In this document: one piece after another, positions 6,241-13,276 of the stretch
Layout: each line of letters begins with the position of its first letter
How positions within the stretch are numbered: the first letter of the stretch is position 1
Program-made: the position numbers and the translations under genes
Notes under the pieces: generated by a model
What the model was told of the DNA's origin: nothing
Seen by the model: the letters and a program-made list of their open reading frames with translations, nothing else
The model's database searches: none
Source of the DNA: a virus
Strand: one strand, 5' to 3'
Length of the DNA: 28,258 nucleotides
Virus record (IMG/VR): IMGVR_UViG_3300024503_000549
Span: 1-28,258 of that record

Positions 6241-6554
6241 CCGATCAAGAAACCTTCGAACAAGTGATGCTGCGCTCCTGGAGTGAGGAAGCAGGAGGCG
6301 TCTCGTTCGCGCTTTTCTCTTCTCCCAACTGTGCGCCGTGCGGTCGCGTGAAGGCCGCCCTCGAGCGCCTGGAGAACGCCGGCGTGCTGCGCCATGAGGT
6401 GAGCTACATCAACGTGTACCACGCTGCTGCGGCCGCCATGAAGACCAACGTGCGCTCGGTGCCCGTACTGGTTCGCTTTGAGCAGGGCCGCGAGACAGGG
6501 CGCCTCACGGGCGATCAGAACGAGCCCAAGCTGCTGGATTTCATCAATGCCTGA
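6237..6554 (+). CDS. Thioredoxin/glutaredoxin-fold protein
   Basis: A 105-residue protein with a thioredoxin-type active site, Cys-Ala-Pro-Cys (residues about 31-34), after a hydrophobic strand ending FSSPN. The cis-proline loop is present as SVPVL (about 74-78), followed by a strand-Gly-helix ending. It should be a cytoplasmic disulfide reductant. It overlaps the ATPase gene (ATGA) and the next membrane-protein gene. Phages often carry such proteins to feed ribonucleotide reductase, but no such enzyme is in this window; here it lies between the ATPase and GNAT genes, which suggests it may serve a redox step in the same pathway. That link is inference. Confidence 0.85.
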   Translation: MTDQETFEQVMLRSWSEEAGGVSFALFSSPNCAPCGRVKAALERLENAGVLRHEVSYINVYHAAAAAMKTNVRSVPVLVRFEQGRETGRLTGDQNEPKLLDFINA

Positions 6555-6822
6555 CATGAGCCTGACCGACGCGGCAATCATCTTCCTGGGCGCCTACACG
6601 GTGGTGTTCCTGCTCGGGCTGCAGTCGCGCAACGTGGTCGCGGGTCGCTACGTGGCGGCCATGCTGACCTCGGCCGGCATTTCACTGTCGCAGTTCATCT
6701 TCGTGAAGTACGCCGCCAGCGGATCGCTTGCGGTTCTGACTATCTCCACGATGGGCGGCTGCCTGGGCATCGCCAGCGCGATCTGGTTCTACAAGAACGT
6801 CATGGACAGGAAGCGCCGATGA
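6547..6822 (+). CDS. Three-helix membrane protein of unknown function
   Basis: A 91-residue product starting MPDMSLTDAA. Three hydrophobic segments (about residues 9-25, 35-50 and 58-78) are separated by short loops, with a basic C-terminus (DRKRR). The ATG at 6547 overlaps the end of the thioredoxin gene by 8 bases; ATG 6556 is an alternative. The stop overlaps the GNAT gene start (ATGA). The size and topology could suit a holin, but its position inside the putative modification operon, far from any lysis gene, makes that less attractive. The related composition of the 42-residue membrane protein upstream suggests this operon has a membrane-linked part. Confidence 0.7.
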   Translation: MPDMSLTDAAIIFLGAYTVVFLLGLQSRNVVAGRYVAAMLTSAGISLSQFIFVKYAASGSLAVLTISTMGGCLGIASAIWFYKNVMDRKRR

Positions 6823-7736
6823 TCGACAACCAAGACATCCTGATCGAGCGCCGGCAGGTGCCCAAGAACCACATGCTGTCGCTGCTGCCCAACATCTACG
6901 TGGAGCGCGGCGACATCGACGACTGGAACCTGCTGCACGAGCTGCACTACAAGGCAGAAAGCCTGGGCATCGGACCGCGCATCTACCGCTGCGTGCTGGA
7001 AGAGGGCGGCCGGCGCCAAGTGATCGGCGTGGGCGTTATGACGGTGCCAAAGATGCTTCTAAGCGGCCGAAACGAGGTTTTTCGGCACTTGAAGCCCAAT
7101 ACGGGCGGCATGGACAGCCGTCTAATCAACCGCACTCGAGCCTATTGGATCAATGACCACGCCTGCACGAACAGCCGGCTGGTGCTGGACACGATGTACC
7201 GTGGCGCCGGCATCGCCTACCGCATGCAGAACATCATGATGCGAATGACTGGCTGCCAGGTGGTCGAGTTCCAGTCGTCGATGTCCAAGTTCAACCCGTT
7301 TGCCGCCAAAGCCGGTATCCGATTCACCAAGCCACGCCGTAGTGCCAACTACGAGAAGGGTGTCAAGTTCTTCCGGCGCTGGTTCGACTCCAATCCATCT
7401 GACTTCATGGGTGTGATGGCCGAACTCAACGCCATGCCGGCTGCCGTGCGTGCCAAGTGCGAGCGGGAGATGCGGGACTTCTACTACGCCTGCTCGGCCC
7501 TGGAGAAGACGGGCAACGCCCGCTTCCGTGGTGAAGACCGCCGCGAGACGATGGAGGTCGGCTACCTGCTCAAGAGCCTGCAGCAGCTGGTTCTGGCCAG
7601 CCCGCTGTACGGGGTCTACATCAACCCCGACGCCAGTCCCGAGAAGGGCAAGAGCACGCTGCCGGCCCGCGTTCCGGTCATCGCTTTCGACAACCAACCC
7701 ACCGACCAGCCTTTGGACTTGTCCAGGCTGCCCTGA
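6819..7736 (+). CDS. GNAT-fold acyltransferase-like protein, COG2401-like acetyltransferase half
   Basis: A 305-residue protein. Residues about 30-185 fit a GNAT fold: LVLDTMYRGAGIAYRMQN (about 122-139) has the Arg/Gly-x-Gly-x acyl-CoA-binding pattern, and SSMSKFNPFAAKAGIRF (about 154-170) matches the end of the domain seen in COG2401-type acetyltransferases. The remaining 120 residues are helical and unassigned. Mom of phage Mu, which hypermodifies adenine in phage DNA, is a member of this fold superfamily, and the neighbours here (COG2401-type ATPase, two ParB-fold proteins) suggest DNA modification against restriction. I cannot show Mom orthology, and other substrates are possible. The gene overlaps the membrane-protein gene upstream and has GGA at fair spacing before ATG 6819. 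Confidence 0.75.
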   Translation: MIDNQDILIERRQVPKNHMLSLLPNIYVERGDIDDWNLLHELHYKAESLGIGPRIYRCVLEEGGRRQVIGVGVMTVPKMLLSGRNEVFRHLKPNTGGMDSRLINRTRAYWINDHACTNSRLVLDTMYRGAGIAYRMQNIMMRMTGCQVVEFQSSMSKFNPFAAKAGIRFTKPRRSANYEKGVKFFRRWFDSNPSDFMGVMAELNAMPAAVRAKCEREMRDFYYACSALEKTGNARFRGEDRRETMEVGYLLKSLQQLVLASPLYGVYINPDASPEKGKSTLPARVPVIAFDNQPTDQPLDLSRLP

Positions 7737-7739
7737 ACC

Positions 7740-8066
7740 ATGCATCTGACAGCCAAACAAATCGAACTCCTGAGCGTCATCGGCAAGCGCAACGAAGACG
7801 GCGGCGCCACCGATCTCGACCAGATTCTCGAGCGGCTCTCGTACAAGCCGACCAAGCAATCCCTGCAGTTTTCGATCCGCGCCCTCATCGCCCATGGTCT
7901 GATCCAAAAGGACGCGCCTGAGAAGCGTAGGGGCCGCACCAGAACTCTCATTTCCCTCACCAAGCAGGGCCAAACGATGATGGGTTCCGCAAAGCCCTCT
8001 CCGGCGTTTGTCGAGACCGAAGCCGACGATCTGCTGAGTGACATTGCTGAAATCCTCGAACCCTGA
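7740..8066 (+). CDS. Winged-helix DNA-binding protein, possible regulator
   Basis: A 108-residue protein. Residues about 3-80 match a winged helix: LTAKQIELLSVIGK, then TKQSLQFSIRALIAHGLIQKD (recognition-helix region) and RRGRTRTLISLTKQGQTMM (wing plus last helix). This resembles MarR-type or LexA-type winged-helix domains. The C-terminal tail is acidic. It starts 3 bases after the GNAT stop and ends the operon, a common place for a phage or operon regulator. It could bind the GTCA-N4-TGAC palindromes or the GGGAATTTCCC repeat in the gap that follows. Which site, if either, is not known. Confidence 0.7.
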   Translation: MHLTAKQIELLSVIGKRNEDGGATDLDQILERLSYKPTKQSLQFSIRALIAHGLIQKDAPEKRRGRTRTLISLTKQGQTMMGSAKPSPAFVETEADDLLSDIAEILEP

Positions 8067-8120
8067 CCCTGCGGGAAACTGCGGGAATTTCCCTTTCCCT
8101 TCTATATATATAAGTAATAG
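8067..8120 (+). promoter_or_regulatory. Short regulatory gap with CTGCGGGA repeats and an A+T-rich leader
   Basis: Two copies of CTGCGGGAA (from about 8069) and an odd palindrome GGGAATTTCCC (about 8084-8094) precede an A+T-rich run TATATATATAAG just before ATG 8121. A further GCTGCGGGATTTCCC lies inside the next gene near 8152. No clean -35/-10 pair was found, so promoter activity is uncertain; a binding site for the adjacent winged-helix protein is plausible. Confidence 0.35.
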
Positions 8121-8534
8121 ATGACTGAAGAAATGAAAGTAGATGAAGCGGCTGCGGGATTTCCCACCCCACGGGAAGTCGAAGAGCTGGCCCTCACAGT
8201 GGATGCTCAGATCATGAAGCTGCTCGGGCTTCGGTTCGAGATTCAGGACGACATCATCAAGGTCTGGGCTCCGGAGGTGGAAACGCCCGACGAGACCAAC
8301 TGGATGTTCGGTGAGCGGTTCTCCTGCAACCTGGCCGAATCCATGAACGTGCTTGACGGGCTCAAGGTCGAGGTCGAGTTCTTCGAGGAAGACGGCTGGC
8401 ATTGGGCTCGTGTGGTGTTCGGTGAAGAAGGCGAGCTCGAGACGGCCGAAGCGCCAAGCAAGGAGTTGGCCGGCGCATTCGCGTGCTGTGCGGCATTGTT
8501 TGGCCGATCCGGAGGTAAGTCATGTGTGACTTGA
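8121..8534 (+). CDS. Small acidic phage protein, possible ABA-sandwich domain
   Basis: A 137-residue acidic protein. The segment from about residue 70 on (FSCNLAESMNVLDGLKVEV, then WHWARVVFG, and AGAFACCAALFG near the end) fits the short alpha-beta sandwich often called the phage ABA-sandwich domain in phage proteins of unknown function. ATG 8121 follows the TATATATATAAGTAAT leader and the ribosome site is weak. Its last codons overlap the operator AAGTCATGTGTGACTT and the -35 TTGACA of the next promoter, so the coding end is constrained by regulatory DNA. No enzyme motif is visible. Confidence 0.55.
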   Translation: MTEEMKVDEAAAGFPTPREVEELALTVDAQIMKLLGLRFEIQDDIIKVWAPEVETPDETNWMFGERFSCNLAESMNVLDGLKVEVEFFEEDGWHWARVVFGEEGELETAEAPSKELAGAFACCAALFGRSGGKSCVT

Positions 8535-8559
8535 CAATGTGTAGCAAAAATGATACAGT
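8517..8559 (+). promoter_or_regulatory. Late promoter with overlapping operator, upstream of packaging genes
   Basis: TTGACA (8531-8536) and TACAGT (8554-8559) are separated by 17 bases, a near-consensus sigma70 promoter. The palindrome AAGTCATGTGTGACTT (8517-8532) overlaps its -35 end and lies in the last codons of the preceding gene. Sharing the TT of TGACTT with TTGACA is the same layout as at the capsid promoter, so a regulator could control both. Confidence 0.75.
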
Positions 8560-8614
8560 CGCCCAGAATTCAAGGCTATCTCCTCTGGGCGTCTTCTCCA
8601 CGCCCATTTTTTTT
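8560..8614 (+). terminator. Terminator with overlapping alternative hairpin (attenuator-like)
   Basis: TGGGCGT/ACGCCCA (8586-8592 with 8600-8606) forms a 7-bp stem with T8 after it (8607-8614), a good intrinsic terminator. The 5-prime arm CGCCCAGA (8560-8567) can instead pair perfectly with TCTGGGCG (8584-8591), which removes the terminator arm. The predicted start point (about 8566) lies inside that alternative arm, so only readthrough RNA from upstream contains it. This suggests readthrough transcripts escape and promoter-started ones terminate early, or that the structures act with another factor. Confidence 0.6.
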
Positions 8615-8631
8615 GACCGAAAGAACGAGAA

Positions 8632-9279
8632 GTGACTGAGAAGGCAGAAAAACGCGGGATCAAGCCTGGAACCAAGACGAAGGGCAAGCTCTCGGACAAG
8701 GCATGGGCCGAAGCCACGACCCTGTGGAAGCAGGGCGTGGTCACGCTCGAGGAACTGGCGGCCAAGTACGACCGTCATCCCCAGTCCTTCGCCCAGTATT
8801 TCCGCCGGCGCGGCATCAAGAAGGGCCAGGACAAGGAAAAGATCGCCAAGAAGGTTGAGGCGGCCGTCGAGAAGCAGGAGCTCAACGACGCGCAGATCAT
8901 CGCCGCTCGCATTCGCGAGACCAAGGAAGATCACTACAAGATGGCCAGCGGTCTGGCCAAGCTCACCTGGGCCGAGATTCTCAAGGCCAAGCAGGACGGC
9001 GTACCCGTCGGAACCGCAATCAACAACCTCAAGGCGCTGGAGAGCGCCATGAACGTGCTCAAGAAGGCCCGCGAGGAGCGCTACAGCGTTCTCGGCCTGG
9101 ATCGTCCGGACGCTATCGACGAGAACGACGTGCCGGAACTGGTGATCTCGGAGCTCACGGCCGATCAGATCGCCGCGTTGCGCGAGCGTTCGTTCCGCGA
9201 GATGGATCAGCTCGAGATCAACGGCGACATCGAGGATGTTCCGCCGGACGAGCCGGATGACGTGGTCGAGGAGTCCTGA
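8632..9279 (+). CDS. Terminase small subunit (TerS)
   Basis: A 215-residue basic protein with an N-terminal helix-turn-helix (about residues 24-62, VTLEELAAKYDRHPQSFAQ), which recognises phage DNA for packaging, followed by a helical oligomerisation part. It lies 8632-9279 and overlaps TerL by one base, as is usual for terS-terL pairs. I start at GTG 8632; the ribosome site GAGAAG is weak, and there is no better start in the frame. The acidic C-terminus would contact the large subunit. It forms a ring with the large subunit and starts packaging; whether the phage uses a pac or cos mechanism cannot be told from the sequence. Confidence 0.8.
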   Translation: MTEKAEKRGIKPGTKTKGKLSDKAWAEATTLWKQGVVTLEELAAKYDRHPQSFAQYFRRRGIKKGQDKEKIAKKVEAAVEKQELNDAQIIAARIRETKEDHYKMASGLAKLTWAEILKAKQDGVPVGTAINNLKALESAMNVLKKAREERYSVLGLDRPDAIDENDVPELVISELTADQIAALRERSFREMDQLEINGDIEDVPPDEPDDVVEES

Positions 9280-10523
9280 TGGCATCAAAGGTCGGGCTCT
9301 CGCTACACCCCAAGCAGATGGAGGTCTACCGCAGCCAGGCGCGGTATCGCGTGGTCGTGGCCGGCCGACGCTGGGGTAAGACAGCCCTGTCTCGGGTGCT
9401 CATCATCAAGAAGGCCCAGAAAAAGAAGCAAAAAATCTGGTACGTGGCCCCCACGTACAAGATGGCCAAGCAGATCATGTGGGTTGACCTGATGGACGCG
9501 ATTCCTCGCAAATGGATTCGCAAGGTCAACGAAACCAGCCTGACGATCACGCTCATCAACGGCACCCGCATCGAGCTCAAAGGCGCAGACAAGCCCGACT
9601 CGCTGCGAGGCGTCGGTATTCACTTCCTCGTGCTGGACGAGTTTCAGGACATGGCCGAAGAGGTCTGGACGCTGGTGCTGCGCCCGACGTTGGCTGACAC
9701 GGGCGGTCACGCGATCTTCATCGGCACCCCCAAGGCCTACAACTACCTCTACGAGCTGTACAAGAAGGGCCAGAACTCGGCGCTCAAAGCCGCCGGCGAG
9801 TGGGAATCCTGGCAGTTTCCGACCATCACGTCCCCCTTCATTCCGCTCGATGAGATCGAGGCGGCCAAGAAGGACATGGACGAAAAGAGCTTCCGCCAGG
9901 AGTTCGAGGCGTCTTTCGAGACCATGTCCGGCCGGGTGTACTACCCGTTCGACCGTCACACTCACGTTCAGCAGCTGGAGTTCAACCCGAAGCTGCCGAT
10001 CTGGGTCGGTATGGACTTCAACATCGACCCGATGTCCACGGTGATCTACCAGCCTCAGCCCAATGGCGAGCTGTGGGCCATCGACGAGATCGTGCTGTTC
10101 GGCTCCAACACCGAGGAGGTCTGCGAGGAGCTGGAGAAGCGCTACTGGCGCAACCAGGCGCAGATCGTCATGTACCCCGACCCTGCCGGCGGCCAGCGCC
10201 AGCACGCTCGAGGCGAGACCGACATGGACATCCTGCGCGAGAAGGGATTCAAGCGCATCAAATACCGTCGCAAGCACCCGCTTGTGGCAGACCGCGTCAA
10301 CGCGGTCAACCGGATGCTCAAGGACGCCAACGGAAACGTGCGGCTGCGTATCGACCCGAAGTGCAAGCACTTCATCAACGCCCTGGAGCAGACGATTTAC
10401 AAAAAAGGCACCCGAGAAGTGGATAAATCCATGGGTATCGAGCACTCGGCCGACGCCGGCGGTTACTGCATCGAGCTGGAATTCCCGGTACGCAAGGTCG
10501 AGATTGGCGGCTTGTCAATCTGA
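9279..10523 (+). CDS. Terminase large subunit (TerL), ATPase-nuclease
   Basis: A 414-residue motor. The ATPase domain has Walker A AGRRWGKT (28-35), Walker B FLVLDE (116-121) and the coupling motif IGTPK (148-152). The RNase-H-like nuclease has the first acidic residue in GMDFNID (about Asp246), the second in MYPDPAG (about Asp301) and a likely third in HSADAGG near the C-terminus. It pumps DNA into the prohead through the portal and cuts the concatemer. It is slightly shorter than many TerL proteins but has all the key parts. It begins one base into the terS stop. The call is firm. Confidence 0.95.
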   Translation: MASKVGLSLHPKQMEVYRSQARYRVVVAGRRWGKTALSRVLIIKKAQKKKQKIWYVAPTYKMAKQIMWVDLMDAIPRKWIRKVNETSLTITLINGTRIELKGADKPDSLRGVGIHFLVLDEFQDMAEEVWTLVLRPTLADTGGHAIFIGTPKAYNYLYELYKKGQNSALKAAGEWESWQFPTITSPFIPLDEIEAAKKDMDEKSFRQEFEASFETMSGRVYYPFDRHTHVQQLEFNPKLPIWVGMDFNIDPMSTVIYQPQPNGELWAIDEIVLFGSNTEEVCEELEKRYWRNQAQIVMYPDPAGGQRQHARGETDMDILREKGFKRIKYRRKHPLVADRVNAVNRMLKDANGNVRLRIDPKCKHFINALEQTIYKKGTREVDKSMGIEHSADAGGYCIELEFPVRKVEIGGLSI

Positions 10524-10526
10524 GGA

Positions 10527-10555
10527 TTGACTAAGTCACAACTGACGTATAAGAT
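10527..10555 (+). promoter_or_regulatory. Promoter with operator in the spacer, upstream of portal
   Basis: TTGACT (10527-10532) and TAAGAT (10550-10555) are 17 bases apart; TATAAG at 10548-10553 is an alternative -10. The spacer contains AAGTCACAACTGACGT (10533-10548), the same CAAC-centred operator form as at 14203 and 18690. An in-frame TTG here is part of the -35 box, not a gene start. Confidence 0.6.
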
Positions 10556-10565
10556 AGGAAAAATC

Positions 10566-12191
10566 ATGCCGACACTCCTGAAACCAGGCGAAGCGTTCGC
10601 CGTTGACCCCAAGTCCCCGATCGCGGGAGGCACCGTCGCGCCGCAGACTGACGACCAGAAGAAGCTGCGTGCGCTCATCGAACGTCGGCACCCGGAGTAC
10701 CACGAGTACAAGGACCACTGGGACTTCCTCGAAGACACCTACGAGGGCGGCCGCGAGTGGTTCAAGGACAACGTCTTTCGGTACATCAAGGAAGGCGACC
10801 AGGAGTTCTCGGACCGACTGAACCGCGCCTACCGCTTCAACCACAGCCGCGAAGTCGTGGACCTGCTGAACAAATACCTGTTCAAGCAGAACATCGTCCG
10901 CAACGAGGCTGACGCTCCCGATTCCGTCAAGCGCTTCTGGCAGAAGTCCACAAAGAACGGCCTGCACATCAAGGAGCTGTCGCGCCAGATCAGCAAGAAG
11001 TCCTCGATCTACGGCCGCATCGGCATCGTCATCGACAACACCAACGGCGTGGGTGCCGCGCCCGTGGTGTCCAAAGCCGACGAGAAGAATTCCGGCGTTC
11101 GCACGTACGCCTATGTTGTCGGCCCCGAGCAGCTGCTCGATTACGCCTTCGACGAGGATGGCGCGCTCGAGTGGATTCTGATCGAGGAGTGCGTGCGAGA
11201 CGCCGCCGATCCTTTCGAGTCCTCTGGCGACGAGAAGGAGCGCTACCGTCTGTGGACCAAGCAGCAGTGGATGCTGTTCGAAGAGGTCAAGGAAGGCCGG
11301 CGCAAGGTCGTGAAGATGGTCGATTCCGGCGATCACGGCCTGGGCATCGTGCCGGTCGTGCTGGCTGACAACATCATCTCCGATGAGGAGTATTGCGCTC
11401 AGTCGCTGATCGACGAGATCGCGTACCTGGATCGTGCGGTGGCCAACTACCTCTCGAACCTGGACGCCATCATTCAGGACCAGACCTTCTCGCAGCTGGC
11501 CATGCCGGCGCAGAACGTGCTGCCTGGCGAGGACAATTACACAAAGCTCACCGAGATGGGCACCAAGCGCATCTTCCTCTACGACGGGGAAGGTGGCGCG
11601 CAACCGTTCTATCTGTCGCCTGATCCAAAGCAGGCGCAGATGATCCTGGCGGTCATCAACAAGATCATCAGCGAGATTTACCACACGGTCGGTCTTGCCG
11701 GTGAGCGGACCAAACAGGACAACGCGGTCGGTATCGACAACTCTTCCGGCGTGGCCAAAGCCTACGACTTCGAGCGAGTGAATGCTCTGTTGGCGGCCAA
11801 GGCCGACTCGCTGGAGGCGGTTGAGAACAAGATCGCGCACATCGTCGCAAAGTGGAGCGGTGAAGATGCTCGCATCGAGAAAGACCTCGTGTCTTATCCC
11901 GACGACTTCGACACTCGTGGCCTGTACGACGAATTCGACATCGCCGCACGACTCATGCTCATCAGCGCACCGGACGCGGTTCGCCAGGAGCAAATGAAGG
12001 CGGTGCTCGACAAGCTGTTCCCACAGCTGGCCAAAGACCTTCGCAAGAAGATGGAAGCCGAGCTGAAGAGCTGGCCTGTCGATCCGATGGAACTGACCCA
12101 AGACCCGAACGCCGCGCCGGCAAAGAAGGACGAGGGGGCAGGGAAGTCGAAAAGCAATCAAGGGGCCGTAGGCACCTCGAAGGAGGAATAA
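10566..12191 (+). CDS. Portal protein
   Basis: A 541-residue protein directly after TerL, where portals nearly always lie, and with the size and composition of the portal of long-tailed phages. The first third has EYHEYKDHWDFLEDTYEGG and RAYRFNHSREVVDLLNKYLF, a helical start common in this group, and the C-terminal part is acidic, helical and Lys/Glu-rich. It forms the dodecameric ring at the capsid vertex through which TerL packages DNA and to which the neck binds. I use ATG 10566, with AGGAAAA just upstream, rather than a longer TTG start in the promoter. I infer the call from order and overall character; no catalytic motif exists to check. Confidence 0.85.
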   Translation: MPTLLKPGEAFAVDPKSPIAGGTVAPQTDDQKKLRALIERRHPEYHEYKDHWDFLEDTYEGGREWFKDNVFRYIKEGDQEFSDRLNRAYRFNHSREVVDLLNKYLFKQNIVRNEADAPDSVKRFWQKSTKNGLHIKELSRQISKKSSIYGRIGIVIDNTNGVGAAPVVSKADEKNSGVRTYAYVVGPEQLLDYAFDEDGALEWILIEECVRDAADPFESSGDEKERYRLWTKQQWMLFEEVKEGRRKVVKMVDSGDHGLGIVPVVLADNIISDEEYCAQSLIDEIAYLDRAVANYLSNLDAIIQDQTFSQLAMPAQNVLPGEDNYTKLTEMGTKRIFLYDGEGGAQPFYLSPDPKQAQMILAVINKIISEIYHTVGLAGERTKQDNAVGIDNSSGVAKAYDFERVNALLAAKADSLEAVENKIAHIVAKWSGEDARIEKDLVSYPDDFDTRGLYDEFDIAARLMLISAPDAVRQEQMKAVLDKLFPQLAKDLRKKMEAELKSWPVDPMELTQDPNAAPAKKDEGAGKSKSNQGAVGTSKEE

Positions 12192-12199
12192 CCCTCCGC

Positions 12200-12223
12200 A
12201 CGCCGACAAGAGACTGTCGGCGT
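12200..12223 (+). terminator. Perfect 9-bp hairpin in the portal-scaffold gap, weak terminator or RNA stabiliser
   Basis: ACGCCGACA and TGTCGGCGT pair perfectly around a 6-base loop, but only TTTCC follows, so termination should be weak. It lies between portal and scaffold, whose products are needed in very different amounts; it may trim transcription or protect the mRNA end. Confidence 0.5.
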
Positions 12224-12265
12224 TTCCAAAACTGATGACCAAGAGAACGGTCAGAAAGGCATACG

Positions 12266-13156
12266 ATGTTCGTAACTCGCAATGTTGCAATGAAGTACCG
12301 CAACCCCACCAACGGAGATGGTGGAGACGGTGGCGGTTCGGGTGGTGGTGGTTCTGGTGACGGTGGCCAGGGCGGTGGTGACGGTGGTGGCTCGGATGAC
12401 GATGCTGCGCGAAAGGCTGCTGAAGAAGAAGCTGCTCGCAAGGCTGCGGAAGAGGCCAAAGCCGGCGGCAAGAAGCCCAGCGACGAAGAGGCTCGTCTTC
12501 TCAAGGAGAACATGAAGAAGAAGGAGCAACTCGACAAGGCCAACGCGGAGCTCAAGAAGGCTCAGGAGATGCTGAAGTCCTTCGAAGGCATCGACCCCGT
12601 GGCAGTCAAGAAGCTGCTCGAGGATCAGCGCACGGCCGAAGAGAAGGCTCTGGAAGCCAAGGGCGACTGGGACCGTCTGAAGGCTCGCATGGCCGAAGAG
12701 CACGGCAAGGAAGTTCAGACACTGCAAGAGCAGATCAAGCAACTATCCGAGCAGCTCAATAACACCCAAGGCACCATCAAAGACCTGTCGATCGGCACGC
12801 AGTTCAGCCAGAGCAAGTTCATTGCCGAGGAGCTGACCCTGACGCCGGCGAAAGCCCGTGTGATCTACGGCGATTACTTCGACGTGGAAGACGGCAAGGT
12901 CGTGGGTTACGACAAGCCGCGTGGCGCGGCCAACCGCACCGCCATCGTTGACCAGTACGGCAACTCGGTGGCGTTTGAGGACGCGCTTCGCAAGATCGTC
13001 GAGGCTGATCCGGAGAAGGACCATCTGCTCAAGAGCAAGATGAAGCCTGGCGCCGGCTCGGATTCGCGCAAACCTGCCGGTAGCACAAAACCGGAAGTGC
13101 CTGCTGATGGTATTTCCAAGATTGCGTCCGGACTCAAAGGTCTGAAGATCGCTTGA
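12266..13156 (+). CDS. Capsid scaffolding protein
   Basis: A 296-residue protein placed between portal and major capsid. It has a glycine-rich disordered N-terminal part (about 17-46), Ala/Lys/Glu heptads (ARKAAEE repeated, about 48-70), a coiled coil to about residue 165, then a compact C-terminal part with TLTPAKARVIYGDYF and a basic end ISKIASGLKGLKIA. Scaffolds are helical, internal and removed from the head, and their basic C-terminus binds the coat protein. ATG 12266 has AAAGG at good spacing; ATG 12290 is possible. The call is by position and composition. No protease motif is seen. Confidence 0.75.
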   Translation: MFVTRNVAMKYRNPTNGDGGDGGGSGGGGSGDGGQGGGDGGGSDDDAARKAAEEEAARKAAEEAKAGGKKPSDEEARLLKENMKKKEQLDKANAELKKAQEMLKSFEGIDPVAVKKLLEDQRTAEEKALEAKGDWDRLKARMAEEHGKEVQTLQEQIKQLSEQLNNTQGTIKDLSIGTQFSQSKFIAEELTLTPAKARVIYGDYFDVEDGKVVGYDKPRGAANRTAIVDQYGNSVAFEDALRKIVEADPEKDHLLKSKMKPGAGSDSRKPAGSTKPEVPADGISKIASGLKGLKIA

Positions 13157-13158
13157 TA

Positions 13159-13224
13159 CTAAGTCACCGATGACTTGCATTTTTCCACAAATTGTGGTAT
13201 AGTGCTGCCTCATCGGTGACTTAG
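13159..13224 (+). promoter_or_regulatory. Capsid promoter inside a 15-bp perfect inverted repeat
   Basis: TTGCAT (13175-13180) and TATAGT (13198-13203) have a 17-base spacer that contains a 13-base palindrome CCACAAATTGTGG (13185-13197). It is bracketed by perfect inverted arms CTAAGTCACCGATGA (13159-13173) and its complement (13210-13224), 36 bases apart. The left arm is part of the operator AAGTCACCGATGACTT, which overlaps the -35 box. This could be a strong, doubly regulated promoter for the major capsid gene. Confidence 0.75.
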
Positions 13225-13276
13225 AGCGACGTAAGGGCCGAGACATTGACAACCTCCCCTGGAAAGGATTCATCAA

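Noticed and set aside
6547-6822. Holin call for the three-helix membrane protein
   Set aside because: No endolysin or spanin in the window and it is inside a different operon; topology alone is not enough.
7122-8402. 426-residue minus-strand frame opposite the GNAT, winged-helix and small acidic genes
   Set aside because: Shadow of three supported genes with operon overlaps; no recognisable motif in it.
10536-12290. 584-residue minus-strand frame opposite the portal
   Set aside because: Long only because of third-position G/C bias in the portal gene; composition of a shadow frame.
13245-13250. TTGACA between the capsid promoter and the capsid gene
   Set aside because: No acceptable -10 box at 15-19 bases before the capsid start; the sequence there is the ribosome-binding leader.
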